Source: an uncultured Oscillospiraceae bacterium
Lineage (GTDB): Bacteria > Bacillota_A > Clostridia > Oscillospirales > Oscillospiraceae
DNA length: 43,045 nt
Direction: 5' to 3'
Assembly: GCA_934635515.1 (NCBI GenBank)
Contig: CAKTZK010000003.1
Span: 1 to 43,045 of the forward strand
Shown here: one piece after another, positions 15,729-23,075 of the stretch
Numbering within the stretch: the stretch's first letter is position 1
Layout of the letters: every line of letters starts with the position of its first letter
Program-made: the position numbers and the translations under genes
The notes under the pieces: model-generated
What the model was told of the DNA's origin: nothing
The model's input: the letters and a program-made list of their open reading frames with translations, nothing else
The model's database searches: none

Positions 15729-16259
15729 TTAAATCGGGATTTGTTTTTCCAGCAGAGCCAGCAGCTGCCGGGCATGGCGGTACTCATCCCTGGACAGTGC
15801 CAAAAAGACCTCTTCCAGGCACTCGTCGGTGGTCTCGTCCCCGGCCCGCCGGTAGTTCAGCCCTCCGCAGCTTTCCTGGTGATACCGCAGCCGCAGCAGC
15901 TCCCGCCAGGACCCCGGACACCTCTCGCACCCGCTGCTCACCGCCGGGCGGTACACCTGTCCTGTCACCAGGTAATATACCCCCATGAGCTTCCGGGCGT
16001 GGCCGCCCTCCTCCGCTGCCAGCCGCCGCATCGCCTGCCGCGCCCCGGGGGTCGGCGCCAGGTTTGCGCAGGCCAGATAGCTCCGCCGGTCCGCCAGCTC
16101 CTCCTCAATAAATCCCCGTATGACCTCCACGTCCTCCTGGGCGTTTACCCCCATGCAGCACACATTCACCGCGTCCGCTTCCGCCGGGTAGGGCTGCAGG
16201 GTGGGATTCACCCGCTGCCAAATGGCTCTCTTTTGCTCCATAGTCTGCTGATCTTCCAT
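15729..16259 (-). CDS. Ferritin-like / rubrerythrin-like domain protein
   Basis: A 176-residue, mostly helical protein. It shows di-iron style pairs: FIEEELADRRSY near 45-55, an LAAEEGGHARKLMG helix with E-E-x-x-H, and near the C-terminus SRDEYRHARQLL with E-x-x-H. This fits the ferritin-like four-helix superfamily and a possible role in peroxide or iron handling in an anaerobe. A cysteine pair CERC near 128 could be a small metal site, but no complete rubredoxin domain is seen. The start MEDQQTMEQ is preferred over a frame 16 codons longer because AAAGGGG lies eight to ten bases before it. A single gene, divergent from sufC. Confidence 0.7.
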   Translation of the reverse strand: MEDQQTMEQKRAIWQRVNPTLQPYPAEADAVNVCCMGVNAQEDVEVIRGFIEEELADRRSYLACANLAPTPGARQAMRRLAAEEGGHARKLMGVYYLVTGQVYRPAVSSGCERCPGSWRELLRLRYHQESCGGLNYRRAGDETTDECLEEVFLALSRDEYRHARQLLALLEKQIPI

Positions 16260-16394
16260 GCCGGCCACCCCTTTCTGCTTCCGTCTATTGTATGCGCCCC
16301 GGGGCAAAAGCTTTCCCCGCCGGGGAAAATTCTCCGGCCGGAGCGCTTTCCCGTGTAAAAATCCCGCCGGACGGGAAAAATAAAGCGGCGTCCA

Positions 16395-16423
16395 TTGCTT
16401 TTCCCTGCACAGTCTGTTATAAT
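16395..16423 (+). promoter_or_regulatory. Promoter of the suf operon
   Basis: TTGCTT, 17 bases, TATAAT (perfect -10). About 105 bases of AT-rich leader follow before sufC. A second TATAGT box at 16492-16497 lacks a good -35 box. Confidence 0.65.
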
Positions 16424-16532
16424 AATGAAACTAGTTTGTCGATTTTCGTATTTTGTTGCAATTATCACATTCATTTTGCGGTGAAAATTGGTATAGTAAC
16501 CCCGAGAAAACCTCAAAAGGAGGAATTTTTTC

Positions 16533-17273
16533 ATGTTAGAGCTGAAAAACATAAGCTACCGGGTGTCCACACCCGAGGGGGAGGCGGATATTCTCCGCCA
16601 CATTGACCTGGTTATCCCCGACCACAAGCTGGTGGTCTTCACCGGCCCCAACGGCGGCGGCAAGACCACTCTGGCCAAGATCATCATGGGCCTGGTCCGC
16701 CCCACCGGCGGTCAAATCCTCTATAACGGCCGGGACATCACGGGTCTCTCCATTACCGACCGCGCCCGTCTGGGCATCAGCTACGGTTTCCAGCAGCCCC
16801 CCCGCTTCAAGGGCATCACCGTTCACGACCTGCTGCTTTTGTCCGCCGGCAGTGAAAAGCTCTCCAAGGACCGCTGCTGTCAGTACCTGACCCGTGTAGG
16901 CCTGTGCGCCAATGACTATCTGGACCGGGAGGTGGATGTCTCTCTCTCCGGCGGTGAGGTCAAGCGCATCGAGATCGCCACCATCCTGGCCCGGAACAGC
17001 CAGCTTATGATCTTCGATGAGCCCGAAGCCGGCATTGACCTCTGGAGCTTTGCCCGCCTCACCGAGACCTTCGAGCAAATTCATAACGAGGGCCGCTCCA
17101 CCATGATCATCATTTCCCACCAGGAGCGCATCATCCAGCTGGCGGACGAGATCATCGTGGTCTCCGGCGGCACCATTGCCCACCGGGGCACCACGGAGGA
17201 GATATTCCCCCTGATCCTGGCGGACACCCTGGGCAGCTGCCCGGTACTGGAGAAAAAGGAGGCCAAGCTATGA
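16533..17273 (+). CDS. sufC: SufC-type ABC ATPase of Fe-S cluster assembly
   Basis: SufC is the cytoplasmic ATPase that drives cluster assembly on SufB/SufD scaffolds. The 246 residues include Walker A GPNGGGKTT (38-46), the Q-loop YGFQQPPRF, the ABC signature SLSGGEVKR, Walker B LMIFDEPEAGID, and the switch histidine in IIISHQE. The DEPEAGID form is a hallmark of SufC rather than of membrane ABC ATPases. AAGGAGG is the ribosome site. Its stop overlaps the start of the SufB/D gene by four bases (ATGA), which shows coupling. No SufS, SufU, SufE or SufD gene is adjacent. Confidence 0.95.
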   Translation: MLELKNISYRVSTPEGEADILRHIDLVIPDHKLVVFTGPNGGGKTTLAKIIMGLVRPTGGQILYNGRDITGLSITDRARLGISYGFQQPPRFKGITVHDLLLLSAGSEKLSKDRCCQYLTRVGLCANDYLDREVDVSLSGGEVKRIEIATILARNSQLMIFDEPEAGIDLWSFARLTETFEQIHNEGRSTMIIISHQERIIQLADEIIVVSGGTIAHRGTTEEIFPLILADTLGSCPVLEKKEAKL

Positions 17274-18199
17274 TTACCGACATTGACGCCAAGCTGCTGG
17301 AGAAGATCGCAGACCTCACCGGCAAGCCCGTAGGCGCCTTCAATATCCGCAAGGACAGCGGCTGCGAAGCCCGTCAGTCCACCGAGCATATCGAGATCAC
17401 GCCCAAGACCGACGGCAAGCAGGGCATCGACATCCGCGTAAAGCCCGGCACCAAGGGCGAGCAGTGCCATATCCCCGTTATCATCAGCAAGACCGGCCTT
17501 TCCGAGCTGGTGTATAACGATTTTTATATCGGTGACGACTGTGATGTGGAAATTGTCGCCGGCTGCGGCATCCACAATTCCGGCTGCAACGAGAGCCGCC
17601 ACGACGGTGTCCATACCTTCTATATCGGCAAAAACAGCCGCGTCCACTATTCCGAAAAGCACTATGGCGAGGACGCCCCCGGCGAGACGGGCCGCAATGT
17701 GATGAACCCCCAAACCATCGTCCACCTGGGGGAAAACTCCACCATGCAGATGGATACCGTCCAGATTCGCGGCATCGACTCCACCAAGCGCGACACCCGT
17801 TTTTACTGCGAGAAGGGCAGCGAGGTGGTGGTCACCGAGCGCCTGCTGACCCACGGCAGGCAGGAGGCCGAGAGCGACATGCTCATCGAGCTCAACGGTG
17901 AGGATGCCAAGGGCCGGGTCATCTCCCGGTCCGTGGCCCAGGACGAGAGCAAGCAGGTGTTCCACCCGGTGATGGTGGGCAACAGCCAGTGCTTCGGCCA
18001 CGTCCAGTGCGACTCCATCATTATGGGCAGCGCCCATATCCAGTCTATCCCGGCTATCACGGCCAACTGTCCCGACGCCCAGCTGATCCACGAAGCCGCC
18101 ATCGGCAAGATCGCCGGTGACCAGCTCCTGAAGCTGGAGACCCTGGGCCTCACCCCCGAGGAGGCGGAGGAGACCATCCTCAAGGGCTTCCTGGCCTGA
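17270..18199 (+). CDS. Single SufB/SufD-family scaffold protein
   Basis: A 309-residue protein of the SufB/SufD beta-helix family, partner of SufC. It is clearly shorter than a usual SufB (about 460 residues) and has no separate SufD beside it, which matches the minimal two-gene form found in archaea and some anaerobic bacteria. Family segments include FYIGDDCDVEIVAGCGIHN, RVHYSEKHYGE, the late VFHPVMVGNSQCFGHVQCDS block and IPAITANCPDAQLIHEAAIGKI, the last being the most conserved SufB/D stretch. Cysteines in GCGIHNSGC and QCFGHVQC could hold the nascent cluster; this is inference. It ends the operon. Confidence 0.92.
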   Translation: MITDIDAKLLEKIADLTGKPVGAFNIRKDSGCEARQSTEHIEITPKTDGKQGIDIRVKPGTKGEQCHIPVIISKTGLSELVYNDFYIGDDCDVEIVAGCGIHNSGCNESRHDGVHTFYIGKNSRVHYSEKHYGEDAPGETGRNVMNPQTIVHLGENSTMQMDTVQIRGIDSTKRDTRFYCEKGSEVVVTERLLTHGRQEAESDMLIELNGEDAKGRVISRSVAQDESKQVFHPVMVGNSQCFGHVQCDSIIMGSAHIQSIPAITANCPDAQLIHEAAIGKIAGDQLLKLETLGLTPEEAEETILKGFLA

Positions 18200-18205
18200 A
18201 AAAGC

Positions 18206-18240
18206 AAGCAGCGTGCCGAAGCTTCGGCGCGCTGCTTTTC
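18206..18240 (+). terminator. Terminator of the suf operon
   Basis: A near-perfect stem AAGCAGCG-GCCGAA and its complement with a two-base loop, followed by TTTTCC. Confidence 0.85.
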
Positions 18241-18247
18241 CATATAA

Positions 18248-18282
18248 GGAAAAGGTCCCGCACAGCCGTGCGAGACCTTTTT
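18248..18282 (-). terminator. Terminator of tRNA-Ser
   Basis: A 13-base stem AAAGGTCTCGCAC / GTGCGGGACCTTT (minus strand) with loop GGCT and TTTTCC after it. It lies three bases beyond the tRNA 3' end. Confidence 0.85.
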
Positions 18283-18284
18283 CA

Positions 18285-18376
18285 TGGCGCAGTGGGAGGG
18301 ATTCGAACCCTCGTGCCGCTTTTGACGACAACACGATTTCCAGTCGTGCTCGTTATGACCTCTTCGATACCACTGC
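18285..18376 (-). tRNA. tRNA-Ser(GGA)
   Basis: A 92-base class II tRNA including encoded CCA. The acceptor stem GCAGTGG pairs with CCACTGC, discriminator G is followed by CCA. The anticodon loop CTGGAAA gives anticodon GGA (reads UCC and UCU). A long variable arm, and the T arm GAGGGTTCGAATCCCTC, are as expected for serine tRNA. Confidence 0.96.
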
Positions 18377-18408
18377 ATATTCACTTATCGCTGACAACAG
18401 CAAAATTT

Positions 18409-18436
18409 ATTATACCAAAAATTTGCACATTGTCAA
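18409..18436 (-). promoter_or_regulatory. Consensus promoter of tRNA-Ser
   Basis: On the minus strand: TTGACA, 16 bases, TATAAT. Both boxes are perfect consensus, fitting a highly expressed stable RNA. The -10 box ends 33 bases before the tRNA. Confidence 0.85.
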
Positions 18437-18465
18437 TACATAAATAGCAAAAATCGAAACAAATT

Positions 18466-18501
18466 GTGGGCATGGCGCCGCAAAAAAAGCGCCATGCCCA
18501 C
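18466..18501 (-). terminator. Long hairpin terminator
   Basis: A 13-base perfect stem GTGGGCATGGCGC with its complement around a ten-base loop. It follows the minus-strand small gene at 18522-18698; after it the minus strand reads AATTTGTTTCG, a weak T run. Confidence 0.7.
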
Positions 18502-18521
18502 AGACGGCTCCTCCGCCGGGC

Positions 18522-18698
18522 TCACTCCAACTTTTTCGTCACGGTGACCATGGCGCTGTCCAGGGCGTTGCCCATGCGCTGCATGGCCTGGCCCACGGCG
18601 GTCTTGCGGCACTTGGGCCGGGGGCAGGCCACCAGCTCGGCGGTGACGCCTACCACGATACCCACGGCCATGCCGCAGAGGAATCCTTTCTTACACAT
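18522..18698 (-). CDS. Small YtxH-like membrane-anchored protein
   Basis: A 58-residue protein. It begins MCKKGFLCGMAVGIVVGV, a glycine-rich membrane helix of the kind found in YtxH-like small proteins, followed by a basic CPRPKCRK loop with two cysteines and an amphipathic helix ending VTVTKKLE. The start is set by AAAGGAG eight bases before the ATG; an ATG two codons upstream is too close. It is a single gene with its own terminator. Its function is unknown; membrane-anchored stress or envelope roles are suggested for similar proteins. Confidence 0.65.
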   Translation of the reverse strand: MCKKGFLCGMAVGIVVGVTAELVACPRPKCRKTAVGQAMQRMGNALDSAMVTVTKKLE

Positions 18699-18799
18699 TC
18701 CCATCACTCCTTTGTCCACGCCTTCAGTATGGCTCGTTTTTCGCCAAAAATGCAGCTGCGCCGTTGCCAAATTCCGCCGCAGGCGTTATAATAAAAACT

Positions 18800-18984
18800 G
18801 GCGAAAAATCCTTCGGATTTTTCCGCCAAAAGGATCGCAGTCTGCTGCACGCATAATTTTGCCGCCTTGCGGCAAAATTCCACACTTGTAGCCTGAGCGG
18901 TATTTTTCCCCACGCACATGTCGCGGTGAAAAATGATCTCAATTTTTTGCCGCCTGCGGGCGGCAAACTCTGCGAGGCTTTTTT
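18800..18984 (+). repeat. Structured repeat family, copy B (complete)
   Basis: A 185-base element of successive hairpins: GGCGAAAAATCC / GGATTTTTCCGCC; AATTTTGCCG / GCGGCAAAATT; ATTTTTCCCC / GGTGAAAAAT around the loop ACGCACATGTCGC; and TTGCCGCC / GGGCGGCAA; then CTCTGCGAGGC and a run of six T. Copies C and D have the same order of parts with different stem bases. The T run ends 27 bases before the start of the gene at 19011. No protein is encoded. Confidence 0.8.
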
Positions 18985-19010
18985 ATATCATACAAAAAAG
19001 GAGTTTTCTT

Positions 19011-19778
19011 ATGTCAATAGAGCGCCTGCAAGCGTGCATCCGCCGCTGTAAGACCCCGGTGGCCCTGGTGCTGGACCCCGGCGAGGACCGGCTGGATCAA
19101 AAAATTCTGAAAAATTTCACGGACATGTACGGTGACTGCCCCATGGCCCACGCCGAGGCCCTGCGCTATCACGGCAGCCAGGCCATTTCCCAGACGGCGG
19201 AGGTCCTGCCGGCTGTGATCCTGCGGGCGGAGCCCTATCTCCGCCAGGGCTTCATGGGGCTGGACGTGCTCAGCAACCTGGTTAATATGGCCAAAAATCA
19301 GGGCATGTATACCATCGTGGACGCCCGTTGCGCCGGGACGGAGCCGTGGCTCCACGGCGGCGTAAACGCCGACGGGGTGACGGTGTTGCCCTACGGCGGG
19401 GCCGAGAACTGCGCGCCTCCGGAGGATAAGTCGGTGTTCGCCGTGCTGCGTACCGCCGACGCCGGAGCCGGCTCGGTGCAGAATCTTATGGCCGGTGACC
19501 GGCCGATGTTTCTGGCTGCCGGGGAGCAGGCGGCCCGGTTTGGTGCCGCTGCCATGGTGGAAACCGGCTACAGTCTGGACGTTAAGGACCTGCGCCGCCG
19601 GCTGAAGGACACCTTCCTGCTGCTCTCCCGCTGCGACGGGGACAACGCCTACCCGGCTTTCGACGAGTTCGGCCACGGGGCCATGCTGGCAAACGAGGAT
19701 ATCCAGTACGCCCCCGATATGGCCGCCGCCGCCCGGGAGGCCGTGGCCACCATGAAGAAAACCATTCAGGTACTGTAA
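19011..19778 (+). CDS. TIM-barrel protein resembling a degenerate OMP decarboxylase
   Basis: A 255-residue protein. Its layout recalls type 2 orotidine 5'-phosphate decarboxylases: an N-terminal helix then PVALVLDPGEDRLD, a central strand YTIVDARCAGTEPW, and the later segments MFLAAGEQAARFGAAAMV and FDEFGHGAMLANEDIQYAP. In real decarboxylases the central strand reads D-A-K-R-x-D; here the lysine is replaced by arginine and the second aspartate is missing, so decarboxylation is unlikely. Assignment to this fold is tentative. AAAAAGGAG lies seven bases before MSIERLQ, and a longer frame upstream would run through repeat copy B. It is followed after ten bases by the phosphatase/GNAT fusion and is probably co-transcribed with it and ygiQ. 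Confidence 0.6.
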   Translation: MSIERLQACIRRCKTPVALVLDPGEDRLDQKILKNFTDMYGDCPMAHAEALRYHGSQAISQTAEVLPAVILRAEPYLRQGFMGLDVLSNLVNMAKNQGMYTIVDARCAGTEPWLHGGVNADGVTVLPYGGAENCAPPEDKSVFAVLRTADAGAGSVQNLMAGDRPMFLAAGEQAARFGAAAMVETGYSLDVKDLRRRLKDTFLLLSRCDGDNAYPAFDEFGHGAMLANEDIQYAPDMAAAAREAVATMKKTIQVL

Positions 19779-19788
19779 GGAGAACACT

Positions 19789-20817
19789 ATGACCCGCATT
19801 TATTTAGTCCGGCACGCGGAGGCAGAGGGAAACCTCTACCGCATTGCCCACGGCCACTATAACGGCCTCATCACCGCTCGGGGCTATCAGCAGATCGCCG
19901 TGCTGCAGCAGCGGTTTGCAAACATACATATCGACGCCGTATACAGCAGCGACCTTTTCCGCACCCGTACCACGGCCCGGGCCGTGTATCTGCCCAAGGG
20001 CCTGCCCCTGCACACCAACCCAGCTCTGCGGGAGGTGAATATGGGTATATGGGAGGGCCGTACCTGGCAGCAGCTGCGCATGGAGGACGAGGAGCGCATC
20101 GTGGACTTTAACCGGCACTTAGACCGCTGGCAGGTCCCCGGGGGCGAGACGGCCCGGCAGGTGCTGGACCGGTTCCTCCCGGCGCTGACGAAGATCGCAA
20201 AAGAGAACGACGGCAAGACCGTGGCGGTATTCAGCCACGGAGCGGCCCTGCGGATGGTGTTGGGCACCCTGGAGGGCTATCCCCTCAGTGACCTGGGCAG
20301 CACCCCCCACGGGGACAATACGGCCATCTCCCTGCTGGAGTATGACGAGGACGGGTTTACCGTGCTGTACCGAGACGACAATCACCATCTGATAGACGCG
20401 CACCTGTCCACCTTTGCCAAGCAGAAGTGGTGGAAGGACGAGCGGATGCTGGAGAGCGACATGTACTATCTGCCCATGACCGAGGCCCAGCGAAAGACCC
20501 TGGGCATCGGCCCGGAGGGGGAGGCCATCGCTGTCCTCCATGGGGATGACCTGGCCGGCGGCGTGCAGCTGCTGCCGGAGAAGGAGCCCGGCGTGGGCTG
20601 GATCGGCTGGTACGGCCTGCTCCCCACCTGGCGGGGCCTGAACCGGGGCATCGGCCCTTTGGGTCAGGCGGTGCAGTATTACCGGGAAAAGGGCGTGGAG
20701 CATATACGCCTGCATTGCCCGGATGAGAAGACCGAGGGCTTCTTCCGCCGCTATGGGTTTGAAAAGACCCCCCAGGGCGATATGGACCTCTACATCGGCT
20801 ACGGAGACAAGTCATGA
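19789..20817 (+). CDS. Histidine phosphatase fused to a GNAT domain
   Basis: A 342-residue two-domain protein. Residues 1 to about 205 are a phosphoglycerate-mutase-like histidine phosphatase with all catalytic parts: LVRHAEAEGN (R8, H9), the acidic residue of LREVNMGIWEGR and the second histidine in AVFSHGAALR. Residues about 230-340 look like an acetyltransferase domain: GWIGWYGLLPTWRGLNRGIG matches the acetyl-CoA binding strand and loop, and YRREGVEHIRL-type text is followed by EGFFRRYGFEKT, a standard GNAT ending. The join is within a single open frame. It overlaps the YgiQ gene by four bases (ATGA). A combined small-molecule phosphatase and acyltransferase is inferred; the substrate is unknown. 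Confidence 0.88.
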   Translation: MTRIYLVRHAEAEGNLYRIAHGHYNGLITARGYQQIAVLQQRFANIHIDAVYSSDLFRTRTTARAVYLPKGLPLHTNPALREVNMGIWEGRTWQQLRMEDEERIVDFNRHLDRWQVPGGETARQVLDRFLPALTKIAKENDGKTVAVFSHGAALRMVLGTLEGYPLSDLGSTPHGDNTAISLLEYDEDGFTVLYRDDNHHLIDAHLSTFAKQKWWKDERMLESDMYYLPMTEAQRKTLGIGPEGEAIAVLHGDDLAGGVQLLPEKEPGVGWIGWYGLLPTWRGLNRGIGPLGQAVQYYREKGVEHIRLHCPDEKTEGFFRRYGFEKTPQGDMDLYIGYGDKS

Positions 20818-22781
20818 GAGGAACGGAATTTCTCCCTGTGAGCCGGGAGGAGATGCGCTCCCGGGACTGGTATTACTACGATTTCCTGGTGGTCATGGCC
20901 GATGCGTATATCGACCATCCCAGCTTCGGCAGCACTCTCATCGCCCGCCTTCTGGAGGCGGAGGGCTACCGGGTGGCGGTGCTTTCCCAACCGGACTGGC
21001 ACGACTGCGCCGCCTTTGCCGCCATGGGAAAGCCCCGGTTTGGGGTGTTCATCGGCGGCGGAAACCTGGACAGCATGGTGGCCCACTATACCGTTGCCAA
21101 GCGCCGCCGGGACAAGGATCTTTACTCCCCCGGGGGCAAGATAGGCTGTCGGCCGGACCGGGCCACCATCGTGTATGCCAACCGGGCCCGGGAGGCCTTC
21201 GGCGGCGATACGCCCATCATTATCGGCGGCCTGGAGGCATCTCTGCGCCGCTTCGCCCACTATGACTATTGGGATGACAAGGTGCGCCGCCCCATTCTCT
21301 ATGACGCCCCGGCGGATCTGCTGGTCTACGGCATGGGGGAGACGGCCACAAAAGAGATCGCCCGGCGGCTTTCCAATAAGGTGCCGGTGGGGGAGATTAC
21401 CGATGTCCGCGGCACGGCCTTTTTGACCCAAAACCCGGAAAAGTGCATTTACCGCCCGGTTTCTTCCCCCTCCTACGAGAGCGTCCGGGAGGATAAAAAG
21501 GCCTACGCCATAGCCACCAAGCTGCAGTACGATGAAAACGACCCCATCCGGGGCTGCGGCGTGGTGCAGCCCTGTGAGGGCCGCTTTCTGGTGGTGAATC
21601 CGCCCCAGCGCCCCCTGCCCCGGGAGGAGCTGGACCGGCTCTACGATCTGCCCTTTGTCCGGGAGGTGCACCCCATATATCAAGAGCCCGTCCCGGCCAT
21701 TGAGGAGGTGCGTTTTTCCATCGCCCATAACCGGGGCTGCTTCGGCGGATGTAATTTCTGTGCCCTGACCTTTCACCAGGGCCGGATGGTCACCTCCCGG
21801 AGCATCGACTCCGTCCTTCGGGAGGCGAAGATCCTCACGGAGGACCCGCAGTTCAAGGGCTATATCCATGACGTAGGCGGCCCCACGGCCAACTTTCGCC
21901 ACACCTCCTGCCCCGGGCAGAAAAAGCACGGCTGCTGCAAAAACCGCAGCTGCCTGGCGCCCCAGCCCTGCAAAAATCTGGATGCCGACCACTCGGAGTA
22001 TACGGAGCTGCTGCAGCGTCTGCGCAAGCTCCCGGGGGTGAAAAAGGTGTTTGTCCGCAGCGGCATCCGCTATGACTATATGCTCCAGGACAAGAATCAG
22101 GACTTCTTCCGGGAGCTGGTGGACCACCATATCAGCGGCCAGCTGAAGGTGGCCCCGGAGCACTGCGTCTCCTCGGTGCTGGACTATATGGGAAAGCCCC
22201 ATTTCGACGTGTTCGAGAAGTTCTGGCGCAAGTATCAGAAGCTCAACGAGGCGGACCATAAGCAGCAGTACCTGGTGCCCTATCTCATGTCCTCCCACCC
22301 GGGCTGCACACTGCAGGACAGCGTGCGCCTGGCGGAATTCCTGCATAAAACCGGCCACCAACCCGAGCAGGTGCAGGACTTTTATCCCACCCCCGGCACC
22401 CTCTCCACCTGCATGTACTACACCGGCATCGACCCCCGGGACATGACGGAGGTATATGTGGCCCGCAGCCCTCATGAGAAGGCCCTGCAGCGGGCACTGC
22501 TCCAGTGGGGGCGCAAGGACCTGCGGCCCCTGGTCATAGAGGCTTTGGAGAAGGCGGAGCGCACAGACCTCATCGGCTATGAGGAAAGATGCCTCATCCG
22601 CCCCCAGAAGGGGGAGAAGTACTTCGGCAAAAAGCCCGAGGAGCCGCAAAAGCCCGACCGCCGGGAAAAACCCCGCAGCGCCGCCAATTTCCGCCATAAG
22701 CGCCCGGAAAATTCCGGCCGTAAGAGTAAAATGTCTCCCCGGAAAAAGGAGGCCTTCGCCAAAAAACGGCAGGGGAAGTAG
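20814..22781 (+). CDS. YgiQ-family radical SAM protein
   Basis: A 655-residue radical SAM protein of the UPF0313/YgiQ family. The Fe-S ligands C309, C313 and C316 lie in HNRGCFGGCNFCALTF (CxxxCxxC). The long N-terminal domain with GGLEASLRRFAHYDYWD and the segment DVGGPTANF after the core are family marks, as is the cysteine-rich stretch HGCCKNRSCLAPQPC near 375-390. The last 60 residues are a lysine- and arginine-rich tail, common in Firmicute members. Function is not established. The start overlaps the end of the phosphatase/GNAT gene (ATGA). A terminator follows. Confidence 0.93.
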   Translation: MRGTEFLPVSREEMRSRDWYYYDFLVVMADAYIDHPSFGSTLIARLLEAEGYRVAVLSQPDWHDCAAFAAMGKPRFGVFIGGGNLDSMVAHYTVAKRRRDKDLYSPGGKIGCRPDRATIVYANRAREAFGGDTPIIIGGLEASLRRFAHYDYWDDKVRRPILYDAPADLLVYGMGETATKEIARRLSNKVPVGEITDVRGTAFLTQNPEKCIYRPVSSPSYESVREDKKAYAIATKLQYDENDPIRGCGVVQPCEGRFLVVNPPQRPLPREELDRLYDLPFVREVHPIYQEPVPAIEEVRFSIAHNRGCFGGCNFCALTFHQGRMVTSRSIDSVLREAKILTEDPQFKGYIHDVGGPTANFRHTSCPGQKKHGCCKNRSCLAPQPCKNLDADHSEYTELLQRLRKLPGVKKVFVRSGIRYDYMLQDKNQDFFRELVDHHISGQLKVAPEHCVSSVLDYMGKPHFDVFEKFWRKYQKLNEADHKQQYLVPYLMSSHPGCTLQDSVRLAEFLHKTGHQPEQVQDFYPTPGTLSTCMYYTGIDPRDMTEVYVARSPHEKALQRALLQWGRKDLRPLVIEALEKAERTDLIGYEERCLIRPQKGEKYFGKKPEEPQKPDRREKPRSAANFRHKRPENSGRKSKMSPRKKEAFAKKRQGK

Positions 22782-22800
22782 AATTGCGTTTCTCTGAACA

Positions 22801-22834
22801 AAAAATGCCGCCGGCAGCTGCCGGCGGCATTTTA
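22801..22834 (+). terminator. Palindromic terminator after the YgiQ gene
   Basis: An almost perfect palindrome AATGCCGCCGGCAG / CTGCCGGCGGCATT with A run before and TTTT after. A near-identical hairpin recurs at 23037-23064 on the other side of repeat copy C. Confidence 0.85.
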
Positions 22835-22850
22835 ATTTATTATGAAATGA

Positions 22851-23030
22851 GCCTCGCAGAGTTTGCCGCCCGCAGGCGGCAAAAAGTTAAAATCATTTTC
22901 TCTCGCGACATGTGCGTGAGAGAAAATACCGCTCAGTCTGCCAGTGTGGAATTTTTGCGCATGGCGCAAAAATTATGCGCGCAGCAGGCTGCGATCTCTT
23001 TGTCGGAAAAATCCACAGGATTTTTCGACA
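22851..23030 (-). repeat. Structured repeat family, copy C (reverse orientation)
   Basis: A 180-base copy on the minus strand. The stems are GTCGAAAAATCC / GGATTTTTCCGAC, AATTTTTGCG / GCGCAAAAATT, ATTTTCTCTC / GAGAGAAAAT around the same loop ACGCACATGTCGC as copy B, and TTGCCGCC / GGGCGGCAA, ending CTCTGCGAGGC. Stem bases differ from copy B on both sides, while the loop and the blocks between hairpins are conserved. It lies between two convergent genes. Confidence 0.8.
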
Positions 23031-23036
23031 GTCTGC

Positions 23037-23066
23037 AATGCCGCCGACAGCCGTCGGCGGCATTTT
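23037..23066 (+). terminator. Second palindromic hairpin beside repeat copy C
   Basis: A 12-base stem AATGCCGCCGAC / GTCGGCGGCATT with loop AGCC and TTTT on the plus strand. It resembles the hairpin at 22801-22834. On the minus strand, where the DUF1846 gene ends, there is no T run, so its use as a terminator for that gene is doubtful. Confidence 0.6.
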
Positions 23067-23075
23067 ATATAACAT

